Below the pieces are notes generated by a model. The model did not search any database, was not told the DNA's origin, and saw nothing but the letters and a program-made list of their open reading frames with translations. Shown here piece after piece: positions 31,058 through 37,406 of a stretch of 37,406 bases of DNA. Where the stretch lies: positions 1-37,406 of the forward strand of contig PLBO01000122.1 in assembly GCA_003134555.1 (NCBI GenBank), read 5' to 3'. Source of the DNA: Actinomycetota bacterium. Lineage in GTDB: Bacteria > Actinomycetota > Acidimicrobiia > IMCC26256 > PALSA-610. Both the position numbers and the translations under genes were made by a program. How positions within the stretch are numbered: position 1 is the first letter of the stretch; each line of letters starts with the position of its first letter.

Positions 31058-31830
31058 GCCCACATGAACGCGCCGCCGTCAGCCATGAAGGTATGGCCCG
31101 TGAGGTACCGGCATGCGTCGGAGCACAAGAACCACGCGATCGGTCCGATGTCGAGCTCGGGATCGCCCTGGCGCTTCATCGGACAGTTCTCGATGAAGAT
31201 GCGATAGCCCTCGCTCTGCTTACCCGCTTCGCCGTGATGCGTCGCCGCGGCCGGCGCGATCGCGTTCACGACGATTCCGTCCGCGCCCCACTCGCGCGCG
31301 GCCGTGCGCGTGATGGCGCGGATCGCCTCCTTCGACGCGTTGTAAGCGGCGAAGCCGCTCCCCCCGGTGATCCCCATCGACGACGCGAAGTTGACGATGC
31401 GACCCCAGCCTTGCGCCTTCATGTGCGGGTACACCGCTTGCATCGCCCACAGGGTGCCCTTGACCCCGGACCGGTAGAACACGTCGACATCGTCTTCGCT
31501 CACCTCCGCGACCGGAGCGAGCGGCCGAAAGGTCTGCGCGTTGTTGATGAGCCCGTCGACGCGACCGAATCGCTCCACGGTCTGCGCGACCATCGCGTCG
31601 ATCTGATCCTTCTCCTGGACGTCGCACACGACGCCGACGTTCTCGACGCCGAGCTCGGTCAGCTCGGCGCAGGTCTCGGTGAGCAGGTGCGGCTTCCACT
31701 CCGCGACGACGACGCGGGCGCCGCCGCGCCCGAGATGCAACGCCATGCCCCGGCCCACGCCGCGACCCGAGCCGGTCACGATGATCACCTTGCCGGCAAC
31801 CGCGTGCATGTCCCCTGCGTTTCCTGACAT
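31054..31830 (-). CDS. Short-chain dehydrogenase/reductase
   Basis: 258 residues. TGSGRGVGRGMA cofactor loop, LINNAQT, FASSMGITGGSGFAAYNASK with the catalytic Ser, Tyr and Lys, and the C-terminal YLTGHTFMADGGAF. Similar to SDRs of fatty-acid and steroid metabolism, substrate unknown. ATG 31830 is chosen since TACTGT lies seven nt upstream; ATG 31809 is also possible with weak ribosome-site support. Coupled to the hotdog thioesterase, suggesting an acyl substrate. Confidence 0.88.
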   Translation of the reverse strand: MSGNAGDMHAVAGKVIIVTGSGRGVGRGMALHLGRGGARVVVAEWKPHLLTETCAELTELGVENVGVVCDVQEKDQIDAMVAQTVERFGRVDGLINNAQTFRPLAPVAEVSEDDVDVFYRSGVKGTLWAMQAVYPHMKAQGWGRIVNFASSMGITGGSGFAAYNASKEAIRAITRTAAREWGADGIVVNAIAPAAATHHGEAGKQSEGYRIFIENCPMKRQGDPELDIGPIAWFLCSDACRYLTGHTFMADGGAFMWA

Positions 31831-31837
31831 GCGCGTC

Positions 31838-31843
31838 ACAGTA
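31838..31843 (-). promoter_or_regulatory. TAnnnT hexamer, likely leaderless promoter
   Basis: TACTGT on the minus strand, seven nt before ATG 31830. On the plus strand TAGCTT (31853-31858) is the matching candidate for the divergent SDR, which instead has an AGGGGG ribosome site. Confidence 0.45.
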
Positions 31844-31884
31844 CGTGCGGCCTAGCTTCGGCGGCCAAGCCGGTAGGGGGAACG

Positions 31885-32634
31885 ATGCTCAGCGGAACAG
31901 TTCTGGTGACAGGCGGAGGAAGCGGGATCGGGCGCGCGACCGCCGAACGAGCCGGCCGCGAGGGCGCCTCGGTCGCGATCGTCGACCGAGCGGCCGACAA
32001 CGCCGCGGAAACGGCCCGCCTCGTGACCGCCGCGGGCGGCCGGGCGCTCGCGTACCCGTGCGACGTCGGCGACGATGCGGCGGTCGCCGACACCGTGCAA
32101 CGCATCGGTCGCGACCTCGGACGCGTCACTGGTGTCGTGACCGCCGCGGGCATCTTCCATGGTCCCGATCTGCAACCCGCGCACCAGGTGACAGTCGACG
32201 ACTTCGTTCACGTTCTGCGCGTGAACCTCGTCGGCACGTTCGCGGTGATCAAGCACGCGCTCCCGATGCTGATCGACGGTGGCGGCGCGATCGTCACGAT
32301 TGCATCGACGGCGGCCATACGCGGCCACGGCTACGGCGCGGGCTACACCGCGAGCAAAGGTGGAGTCGACGCGCTGACGCGTTTGCTGGCAGTGCAATAC
32401 GGCGCGAGTGACGTGCGCGCGAATTGCATCTGTCCCGGGGGCGTCGACACACCGATGACGGGCGGAACGTTCGCGACGGATGAAGCGATCGCCCGCGCGA
32501 AACAACGGGTGCCGATAGGTCGGTACGCGCAGGCACGCGACATCGGCGACGTCGCAATCTTCCTGTTGAGTGACGACGCGCGCTACCTGACCGGACAGAC
32601 AGTCCCGGTTGAGGGTGGCGCGACCATCGCGTGA
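31885..32634 (+). CDS. Short-chain dehydrogenase/reductase
   Basis: 249 residues, classical SDR: VLVTGGGSGIGRATA, ASTAAIRGHGYGAGYTASKG with the Ser-Tyr-Lys set, NCICPGGVDTPM, and YLTGQTVPVEGGATIA. Substrate unknown. The ATG has a strong AGGGGG ribosome site four nt away, unlike most unit-leading genes nearby. Divergent from the SDR at 31054-31830. Confidence 0.92.
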   Translation: MLSGTVLVTGGGSGIGRATAERAGREGASVAIVDRAADNAAETARLVTAAGGRALAYPCDVGDDAAVADTVQRIGRDLGRVTGVVTAAGIFHGPDLQPAHQVTVDDFVHVLRVNLVGTFAVIKHALPMLIDGGGAIVTIASTAAIRGHGYGAGYTASKGGVDALTRLLAVQYGASDVRANCICPGGVDTPMTGGTFATDEAIARAKQRVPIGRYAQARDIGDVAIFLLSDDARYLTGQTVPVEGGATIA

Positions 32635-32773
32635 ACGTGTGCCCGCTCCAAATTTGGGAAAGATATTTGGGTTGCCGTTGAGCAGGACGTTCCTGCAAGG
32701 GGTACGAGAACCACCACGAAGCGTGATCTGGTATTCGGCGCTCGGAGACAAAGGCTTGTTAGGTTCAACGCTC
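32635..32773. promoter_or_regulatory. Leader region of the Rpf-like gene
   Basis: Relatively AT-rich. Contains the palindrome CCAAATTTGG (32648-32657), a repeated ATTTGGG (32652-32658 and 32665-32671), a six-pair hairpin GCAGGA-CGT-TCCTGC (32682-32696) and, eight nt before the ATG, TAGGTT (32760-32765). A ydaO-type riboswitch, common before such genes, was looked for and not recognised. Confidence 0.4.
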
Positions 32774-33823
32774 ATGCGCCGACCCGGTCGCCTTCGGGCG
32801 AACGTCGGGCGCAGCATCGGTGTGGCGGAGCACCACGCTTGCACCGGGCTGACGCGTCTCAACGTGACCCGGCTCGCCGCGGTCGCGTGCATCAGCGCGC
32901 TCGGCCTGCTGCCGGCCGTTCCGGCTTACGCGTCGACGACGAGTGACCGGGTCGCTTCCACGAGTCAGGCGATCGACACGGCCGCGCAACGCTGGTTCGC
33001 CGCGCAGGCCGACGCGGCGCGCATCGACGCGACGATCGCCGACGTCGTACGCCAAATCGCCGTCGTACAGGCGAGCCTCGACAACACGCGCAAGGTCGCG
33101 ACCGCGCGCGCCGTCGTCCTGTACAAGAGCGTGCAAAGAGGCCTGTCCTCGATCTTCGGCGCCACCGCGATCGACTCCGCCCGACGCGCCCACCTCGTCG
33201 AGGACGCGAACGCGGGCGGCGACGCCGCGATCGCTCGGCTCACCGCGACGGTCGGCGATCTCAACACGCAGCGCCGCAACCTCGAAGCCGCGCGTTCGCA
33301 ACAGCAGAACATCCTGCGCGAGGTCGCGACCGAGCGCCGCGTGCTCGACGCTGCACTCGCGAGCGTCCGGACGCAGGTCCGAAACGACGCGACCATCGCA
33401 CTCGCCGCGGCCCGCGACCGGCTGACCCGGGCTCAGGCCGGCGCGCACGTGCGTACGTTCGCCGCCGTGCGGTCCGCGAGCGCGCTCGCGGCGCCCACCG
33501 GCCCGCCCGCGATCGCGGCGTCCATTCCGGTGGTCGTCACCGCCGCGCCGAACGACGGTCGGGTGAGCAGCCATCACAGCGACCCGTTCCTCGTGTGCAC
33601 GCGCGTGCGCGAGAGCGCCGGGCATTACGACGCCGCGAGCCCGTCCGGTTACTACGGGGCCTATCAGTTCCTGCCGTCGACATGGGACTCCGCCGCCATG
33701 CACGCCGGACGTCGCGATCTCGTGGGCGCGCTCCCGTCGCGAGCGTCGCCGTTCGATCAGGACGAGACCGCGTGGGCCTTGTACCAGTGGCAGGGCAAGA
33801 GCCCGTGGGGCGGACGTTGTTGA
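32774..33823 (+). CDS. Secreted coiled-coil protein with Rpf/transglycosylase-like domain
   Basis: 349 residues. A signal peptide at about 28-53 (RLAAVACISALGLLPAVPAY) follows a basic N-terminus; a long coiled coil spans about 55-235; an Ala/Pro linker leads to a C-terminal domain (269-349) of the resuscitation-promoting-factor / lysozyme-like type: CTRVRESAGHYDAASPSG with putative catalytic Glu280, GAYQFLPSTWD, and QWQGKSPWGGRC. Likely cleaves peptidoglycan glycan strands. The coiled coil shares ARAVV-x-YK and following ARRA and NA-x-G positions with the M23 peptidase at 21004-22104. ATG 32774 is supported by TAGGTT upstream. Confidence 0.88.
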   Translation: MRRPGRLRANVGRSIGVAEHHACTGLTRLNVTRLAAVACISALGLLPAVPAYASTTSDRVASTSQAIDTAAQRWFAAQADAARIDATIADVVRQIAVVQASLDNTRKVATARAVVLYKSVQRGLSSIFGATAIDSARRAHLVEDANAGGDAAIARLTATVGDLNTQRRNLEAARSQQQNILREVATERRVLDAALASVRTQVRNDATIALAAARDRLTRAQAGAHVRTFAAVRSASALAAPTGPPAIAASIPVVVTAAPNDGRVSSHHSDPFLVCTRVRESAGHYDAASPSGYYGAYQFLPSTWDSAAMHAGRRDLVGALPSRASPFDQDETAWALYQWQGKSPWGGRC

Positions 33824-33852
33824 CGCGCTGACGCGCGGTCGAGGCGAAGCGG

Positions 33853-34512
33853 TCAGTCGAAACGGTCGAGCACTTCGCGAAGCGTCGTATCGGCGAGTGA
33901 GCGCAACCGAACATCGGCGCGCGACAGATCGAGACGTTCGGTGATCTCGTGCGGGACGGCAACGCACCACAGCCCCGCGGCCTTCGCGGCGGCGACACCG
34001 TGCGGCGAATCTTCGATCGCGAGCGCCGCGCCGGGATCGACACCGATCGCGGCGCACGCGGCGAGATAGGTGTCGGGCTCGGGCTTCCCCGCGATTCCAT
34101 CGCCGTAGCACGCGAGGAACGCGAACCGGTGGCGGAGGCGGAGGCGTTCGAGATGCGACTCCACCCACTCGAGCGGAGAGCTCGACGCGACCGCGAGCGC
34201 CAAACCCAGCGCGTCCGCGTCATCGAGCCATTGGTGCACGCCCGGCCGGGTCGTCTCGAGCGTGAGCAGCTCGTCGCGCCGCACGCGGCGGCGGGCGTGC
34301 ATCGCGTCCTCGTCGAACGGTCGGGTCGCCCGCGCCCGGATGAGCTCGACCAGGTCGAGGCCGCCCGTCGTCCCGATCTCGGCGGCCCACTCCTCGATCG
34401 TCAGCGGCGGGCAGCCGTGCGCCTCGAATTCCTCCCGCCAGGCGGTGAAGACCGGACCCTCGGTGTCGAGGATCAGGCCGTCGAAGTCGAACACGAGTGC
34501 TTCGATGGTCAC
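33853..34512 (-). CDS. HAD-family hydrolase (beta-phosphoglucomutase/phosphatase-like)
   Basis: 219 residues with all HAD motifs: DFDGLILDTEG (nucleophile Asp9, acid Asp11), VASSSPLEW (Ser motif II), GKPEPDTYL (Lys motif III) and IEDSPHGVAAAKAAG (acidic motif IV). The helical cap at 20-90 is that of phosphoglucomutase/phosphoglycolate-type members. Substrate unknown. The GTG at 34512 gives the usual N-terminus and lies 13 nt after the VOC gene stop. Confidence 0.92.
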   Translation of the reverse strand: MTIEALVFDFDGLILDTEGPVFTAWREEFEAHGCPPLTIEEWAAEIGTTGGLDLVELIRARATRPFDEDAMHARRRVRRDELLTLETTRPGVHQWLDDADALGLALAVASSSPLEWVESHLERLRLRHRFAFLACYGDGIAGKPEPDTYLAACAAIGVDPGAALAIEDSPHGVAAAKAAGLWCVAVPHEITERLDLSRADVRLRSLADTTLREVLDRFD

Positions 34513-34525
34513 GGGGCTTCGGTCT

Positions 34526-35029
34526 TCACGGCGTCGGTACTCCGATGAGCTCCACGAGCACACCATCGGGGTCGACCACCGTCGCCATCTGTACGTCTCC
34601 CTTTACGGGTCGACTCCACGCTCCGCTCCCCTCCGGTCGCTGCGCTGTCGTCTCGCCCCCCGGGCCCGGTACGACGATCCGGCGCGGCTGTCCGCCGAGA
34701 TCGAGGACCCGGAGGCGATCGAGGACTGTGTCGACGTCGACGTAGCACGACAGCAGGAAGAAGCCCGGGCGAGCCGCCGGCGACACGGCCGCCGCCTCGC
34801 GGGATTGCTCGTCGAATTGCACCAGCTCGACGGTCCCGGCATCGGGACGCGCGGGATCGCCGAGGAAGATCGACCGCAAGCGGTTCGCCGGCGCACCGAA
34901 CAGCGCGCTCCAGTCGCCGTCGAAGTGCATGTCCATCGTCACCTCGAACCCGACGCCGTCACGCCAGAAGCGCAACGACGCTTCGACGTCGCGCACGACG
35001 ATCGCGCTGTGGTGCACGCGCGCCGTCAC
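34526..35029 (-). CDS. VOC-superfamily (glyoxalase-like) protein
   Basis: 167 residues with one vicinal-oxygen-chelate domain: VHHSAIVVRDVEASLRFWRD with the first metal histidine, SIFLGDPARPDAGTVELVQF, and the C-terminal VVDPDGVLVELIG with the last metal glutamate. Could be an epimerase, dioxygenase or glyoxalase. The GTG start overlaps the SDR stop by 4 nt; the three genes SDR-VOC-HAD form one unit. Confidence 0.88.
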   Translation of the reverse strand: MTARVHHSAIVVRDVEASLRFWRDGVGFEVTMDMHFDGDWSALFGAPANRLRSIFLGDPARPDAGTVELVQFDEQSREAAAVSPAARPGFFLLSCYVDVDTVLDRLRVLDLGGQPRRIVVPGPGGETTAQRPEGSGAWSRPVKGDVQMATVVDPDGVLVELIGVPTP

Positions 35030-35769
35030 CGCTCGTTTCCTTCGATCGACTCCTGCGGATCGATGGGACTGTGCAGCGAGACGCCACCGTCGGCCGCGAC
35101 GATTTGGCCTGTCACCCAGTCGAGCCGCGAGAGCGCGACGACTGCCTGCGCGACCTCGGCCGCGGTGCCCAACCGACCGAGGGCGGCGCGCCCCGCGACC
35201 TGCTCCCGATATCCGGGGAGGCGCTCGGTCGCGGCGAACATGGGCGTGTCGGTCGTTCCCGGCGCGACCGCGTTCACCCGGATGCCGCGCGCTCCCAGCT
35301 CGCGCGCGGCCGAGCGCACGAGCTGCGCGAGACCGGCCTTCGAGACCGCGTAGTGCGCCATGAGTCGCTCGCTCAGGAACCCCGAGATGCTCGTCACCGC
35401 CACGATCGCGCCACCTCCGGTCATCGCCCGCGCGCATTCGCGCAGGCTGACGAAGGCGCCGCGCAGATTCACGTTCAGCACGCGATCCCACTCTTGGGTC
35501 GTCATGTCGAGCAACGCCGCGCTGCCGCCGACTCCCGCGCTCAGAACCGCGACGTCGAGACCACCGAGTTGCGTGACGGCTTCACTCACGCCGGCAACCA
35601 CGGCGTCCTCGTCGGCGATGTCGGCGCGTACCGACCAGTCGGCATCGGGCGCGTCGTCCAGGTCGAGCGAGACGACGCGCGCACCCGCGCCGCGCAGTTG
35701 CGCGACGCACGCCGCACCGATGCCGCTCGCGCCGCCGGTGACGATCGCGCGCGCGCCTTGGAGTTCCAT
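35026..35769 (-). CDS. Short-chain dehydrogenase/reductase
   Basis: 247 residues: IVTGGASGIGAACVA cofactor loop, VLSAGVGG, VTSISGFLSERLMAHYAVSK with catalytic Ser-Tyr-Lys, and NAVAPGTTDTPM. Substrate unknown. First gene of the SDR-VOC-HAD unit; its leaderless-type promoter is shared with the divergent LLM oxidoreductase. Confidence 0.92.
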   Translation of the reverse strand: MELQGARAIVTGGASGIGAACVAQLRGAGARVVSLDLDDAPDADWSVRADIADEDAVVAGVSEAVTQLGGLDVAVLSAGVGGSAALLDMTTQEWDRVLNVNLRGAFVSLRECARAMTGGGAIVAVTSISGFLSERLMAHYAVSKAGLAQLVRSAARELGARGIRVNAVAPGTTDTPMFAATERLPGYREQVAGRAALGRLGTAAEVAQAVVALSRLDWVTGQIVAADGGVSLHSPIDPQESIEGNER

Positions 35770-35777
35770 CGGACGCC

Positions 35778-35789
35778 GACGCTAGCGTC
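35778..35789. promoter_or_regulatory. Palindromic shared -10 of a divergent leaderless promoter
   Basis: GACGCTAGCGTC is a perfect 12-bp palindrome in a 28-nt spacer. It gives TAGCGT on both strands, and each TAGCGT ends exactly nine nt before the ATG of the SDR (minus) or the LLM gene (plus). Confidence 0.5.
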
Positions 35790-35797
35790 CGACGCGC

Positions 35798-36703
35798 ATG
35801 GCGCTCCCGTGGTTCGGTCTCTATCTCCCCCAGATCCGGATGAGCTTCGACCGGATCCTCGAACGCACGCTCGCGGCGGAAGCCGCGGGCTTCGACTCGG
35901 TGTGGTTGATGGACCACTTCGCCGCGCCGACGGCTCCCGAGATCGACACGTTCGAGGCCTGGACCGTCGCAACCGCGCTCGCGGCGCGGACGTCGACGAT
36001 CCGGATCGGCCATCTCGTGTTGTGCGACCCGTTCCGCCATCCGGTGTTGCTGGCCAAGACGGCCGCGTCCTTCGACGTCATCTCGAACGGGCGGCTCGAG
36101 CTCGGCATCGGTTGGGGATCGGTGCCCGAAGAGCTGCGCACGTTCGGCTTCGGGCCGGAGCCGGCCGCGACGCGGGCATCCAAGTTGCGCGAGACGCTCG
36201 AGATCGTCGAGCTCATGTTCTCGGGCGAGACCTTCGACTTCGCGGGCGACCACTTCACGTTGCAGGGCGCGACCGGACGGCCGGTGCCCGTGCAATCCCG
36301 GGTGCCGGTGCACATCGGCGGCGGCGGACCGAAGCTCACGATGCCGCTCGTGGAACGATTCGCCGACTGGTGGAACTGCCCGGGCTACGCGCTCGACCGG
36401 ATCGACGAGCTCCGCCCGCTCGCGGGACGCGCGCGCGTGTCGGTGCAGCATCCCATCGGCCTCGCGGCGAGCGCCGCCGAACGTGACGAGACGATCGCGA
36501 CCGCGCATCGTCGTTTCGGATCGTGGGGTGGCGTGATCGCCGGCACCGCCGATCAGGTGGCGGCCGCGCTCTCGGGTGAGGTCGAGCGGGGCGTCGACGG
36601 GTTCGTGTGCCAGTTCTCCGACTTCGGAACACCCGACACGATCGAGCGGTTCATGCGCGACGTCGTTCCGACGATGGGAACCGCGGCTACGTTGAAGCCG
36701 TGA
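35798..36703 (+). CDS. LLM-class (probably F420-dependent) oxidoreductase
   Basis: 301 residues of the luciferase-like monooxygenase barrel: FDRILERTLAAEAAGFDSVW, LGIGWGSVPEELRTFG and VPVHIGGGGPKLTMPLV match actinobacterial F420-dependent members (TIGR03-type families). Binding of F420 rather than FMN is inferred from the lineage. The C-terminus overlaps the start of the alanine dehydrogenase gene by 4 nt. Confidence 0.88.
   Translation: MALPWFGLYLPQIRMSFDRILERTLAAEAAGFDSVWLMDHFAAPTAPEIDTFEAWTVATALAARTSTIRIGHLVLCDPFRHPVLLAKTAASFDVISNGRLELGIGWGSVPEELRTFGFGPEPAATRASKLRETLEIVELMFSGETFDFAGDHFTLQGATGRPVPVQSRVPVHIGGGGPKLTMPLVERFADWWNCPGYALDRIDELRPLAGRARVSVQHPIGLAASAAERDETIATAHRRFGSWGGVIAGTADQVAAALSGEVERGVDGFVCQFSDFGTPDTIERFMRDVVPTMGTAATLKP
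36688..36693 (+). promoter_or_regulatory. TAnnnT hexamer, possible internal promoter of ald
   Basis: TACGTT six nt before the GTG of ald, inside the end of the LLM gene. Confidence 0.4.
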
Positions 36704-37406
36704 CGACACCGCTGGTCGTCGGCGTACCGCGCGAGGTGAAGACCGACGAGCATCGCGTCGCGATCACTCCCGACGGCGTGCTCGAGATGCGCCACCACGG
36801 CGTGACCGTGCTCGTGGAGCGTGACGCCGGCACCGGCTCCGGCATCACCGACGACGCCTACCGCAGCGCGGGCGGCGAGATCGTCCCGAGCGCCGCCGAC
36901 GTGTGGGGTCGCGCCGGGCTCGTGATCAAGGTGAAGGAACCGCAAGCCTCCGAGCTGGCTTTCCTCCGCCCGGGCCTCGTGCTGTTCACCTACCTCCACC
37001 TCGCCGCCTACCCGGAGGTCGGGCGCGCGTTGATCGAGTCCCGCACGACCGGCGTGGCGTACGAGACAGTCCAGCTCGCGAACGGGCAGCTCCCGCTGCT
37101 CGCCCCGATGAGTGAGGTGGCCGGCCGCATGGCGCCCCAGATCGGGGCGCACTTGCTCGAACGTCGGCAGGGCGGGCGCGGCGTCCTGCTCGGAGGCGCG
37201 CCCGGTGTGCGGCCGGCGCGAGTCGTCGTGCTCGGCGCGGGCAATGTCGGCTGGAACGCGGCCTGGATCGCTCAGGGCATGGAGGCCGAGGTGCTCCTGC
37301 TCGACAAGAACATCGACCGGCTGCGCTGGGTCGACCAGATCCACAAAGGACGGATCCAAACGCTCGCGAGCAACCGCGCCGCCGTCGCCCGCGCGGTGCG
37401 CGGGGC
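36700..37406 (+). CDS. ald: Alanine dehydrogenase, 3' end beyond the window
   Basis: NAD-dependent interconversion of alanine and pyruvate. The first 235 residues are present of about 370. GVPREVKTDEHRVAITPDGV opens the protein; Lys79 (IKVKEPQ) and His100 (FTYLHLAA) match the catalytic lysine and histidine of the M. tuberculosis enzyme, and the NAD loop is VVVLGAGNVGWNAAW. The GTG overlaps the LLM stop (GTGA) but also has TACGTT six nt upstream, so it may be transcribed both ways. Truncated only by the window edge. Confidence 0.95.
   Translation, partial: MTTPLVVGVPREVKTDEHRVAITPDGVLEMRHHGVTVLVERDAGTGSGITDDAYRSAGGEIVPSAADVWGRAGLVIKVKEPQASELAFLRPGLVLFTYLHLAAYPEVGRALIESRTTGVAYETVQLANGQLPLLAPMSEVAGRMAPQIGAHLLERRQGGRGVLLGGAPGVRPARVVVLGAGNVGWNAAWIAQGMEAEVLLLDKNIDRLRWVDQIHKGRIQTLASNRAAVARAVRG

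Noticed and set aside
32635-32773. ydaO-type c-di-AMP riboswitch before the Rpf-like gene
   Set aside because: Expected by analogy with other actinobacterial wall-hydrolase genes, but the conserved blocks were not recognised.

Overview
The window is GC-rich DNA, densely coded on both strands, from an actinomycete-type bacterium. Evidence for Actinomycetota: a mycothiol glycosyltransferase (mshA), a WhiB-type iron-sulfur domain, BldC-like helix-turn-helix domains, an RsiG-like anti-sigma protein, an F420-type luciferase-like oxidoreductase, a group II truncated haemoglobin and a Rex-headed haem operon. The split b6-type cytochrome b and several proteins I cannot place suggest a deep lineage such as Acidimicrobiia; this is inference, not proven by the sequence.

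Layout. (1) 40-5193, plus strand: a respiratory quinol:cytochrome c reductase operon with cytochrome b split into b6-like and subunit-IV-like proteins, a Tat-type Rieske protein, a membrane-anchored dihaem cytochrome c and two unknown membrane proteins. (2) 5201-12400, minus strand: rex, a precorrin-2 dehydrogenase, hemA, hemC, a cobA-hemD fusion, hemB and hemL, i.e. glutamyl-tRNA to uroporphyrinogen III plus the siroheme branch. A near-consensus Rex operator overlies the promoter. (3) 12560-18053: a seven-helix membrane protein, an acyl-CoA ligase, a SAM hydroxide adenosyltransferase coupled to a 29-residue membrane peptide, an excisionase-like HTH protein, an unknown protein and proC. (4) 18293-24156, minus strand: a YbjN protein and mshA, an XRE regulator coupled to an RsiG homologue, an M23 peptidase, a MoaD-like protein, a cysteine-free DksA-like protein, a Lon-N domain protein and a SirB1-type protein. 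(5) 24189-28638: a Fur regulator, a SET-domain protein, glbO, map, an MFS exporter and a WhiB-BldC fusion regulator. (6) 28951-37406: an accessory metabolic stretch with four SDRs, a TIM-barrel isomerase-like protein, a hotdog protein, VOC, HAD and LLM enzymes and an Rpf-like secreted hydrolase, ending in a truncated alanine dehydrogenase gene.

How it fits together: the haem operon supplies b- and c-type haem to the adjacent cytochrome complex, and Rex would tie that supply to NADH/NAD+. Regulators from the Streptomyces developmental toolkit (RsiG, WhiB, BldC) are present, two of them in one polypeptide.

The most interesting signals are the WhiB-BldC fusion (27931-28638), the RsiG homologue with two c-di-GMP-type motifs (20444-20959), a b6-type cytochrome with a cysteine at the haem c_n position (40-825), the Rex operator (12458-12475), and a window-wide pattern of TAnnnT hexamers 6-10 nt before start codons that lack a Shine-Dalgarno sequence, which implies many leaderless mRNAs. 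No tRNA, rRNA, CRISPR array or insertion sequence was seen.
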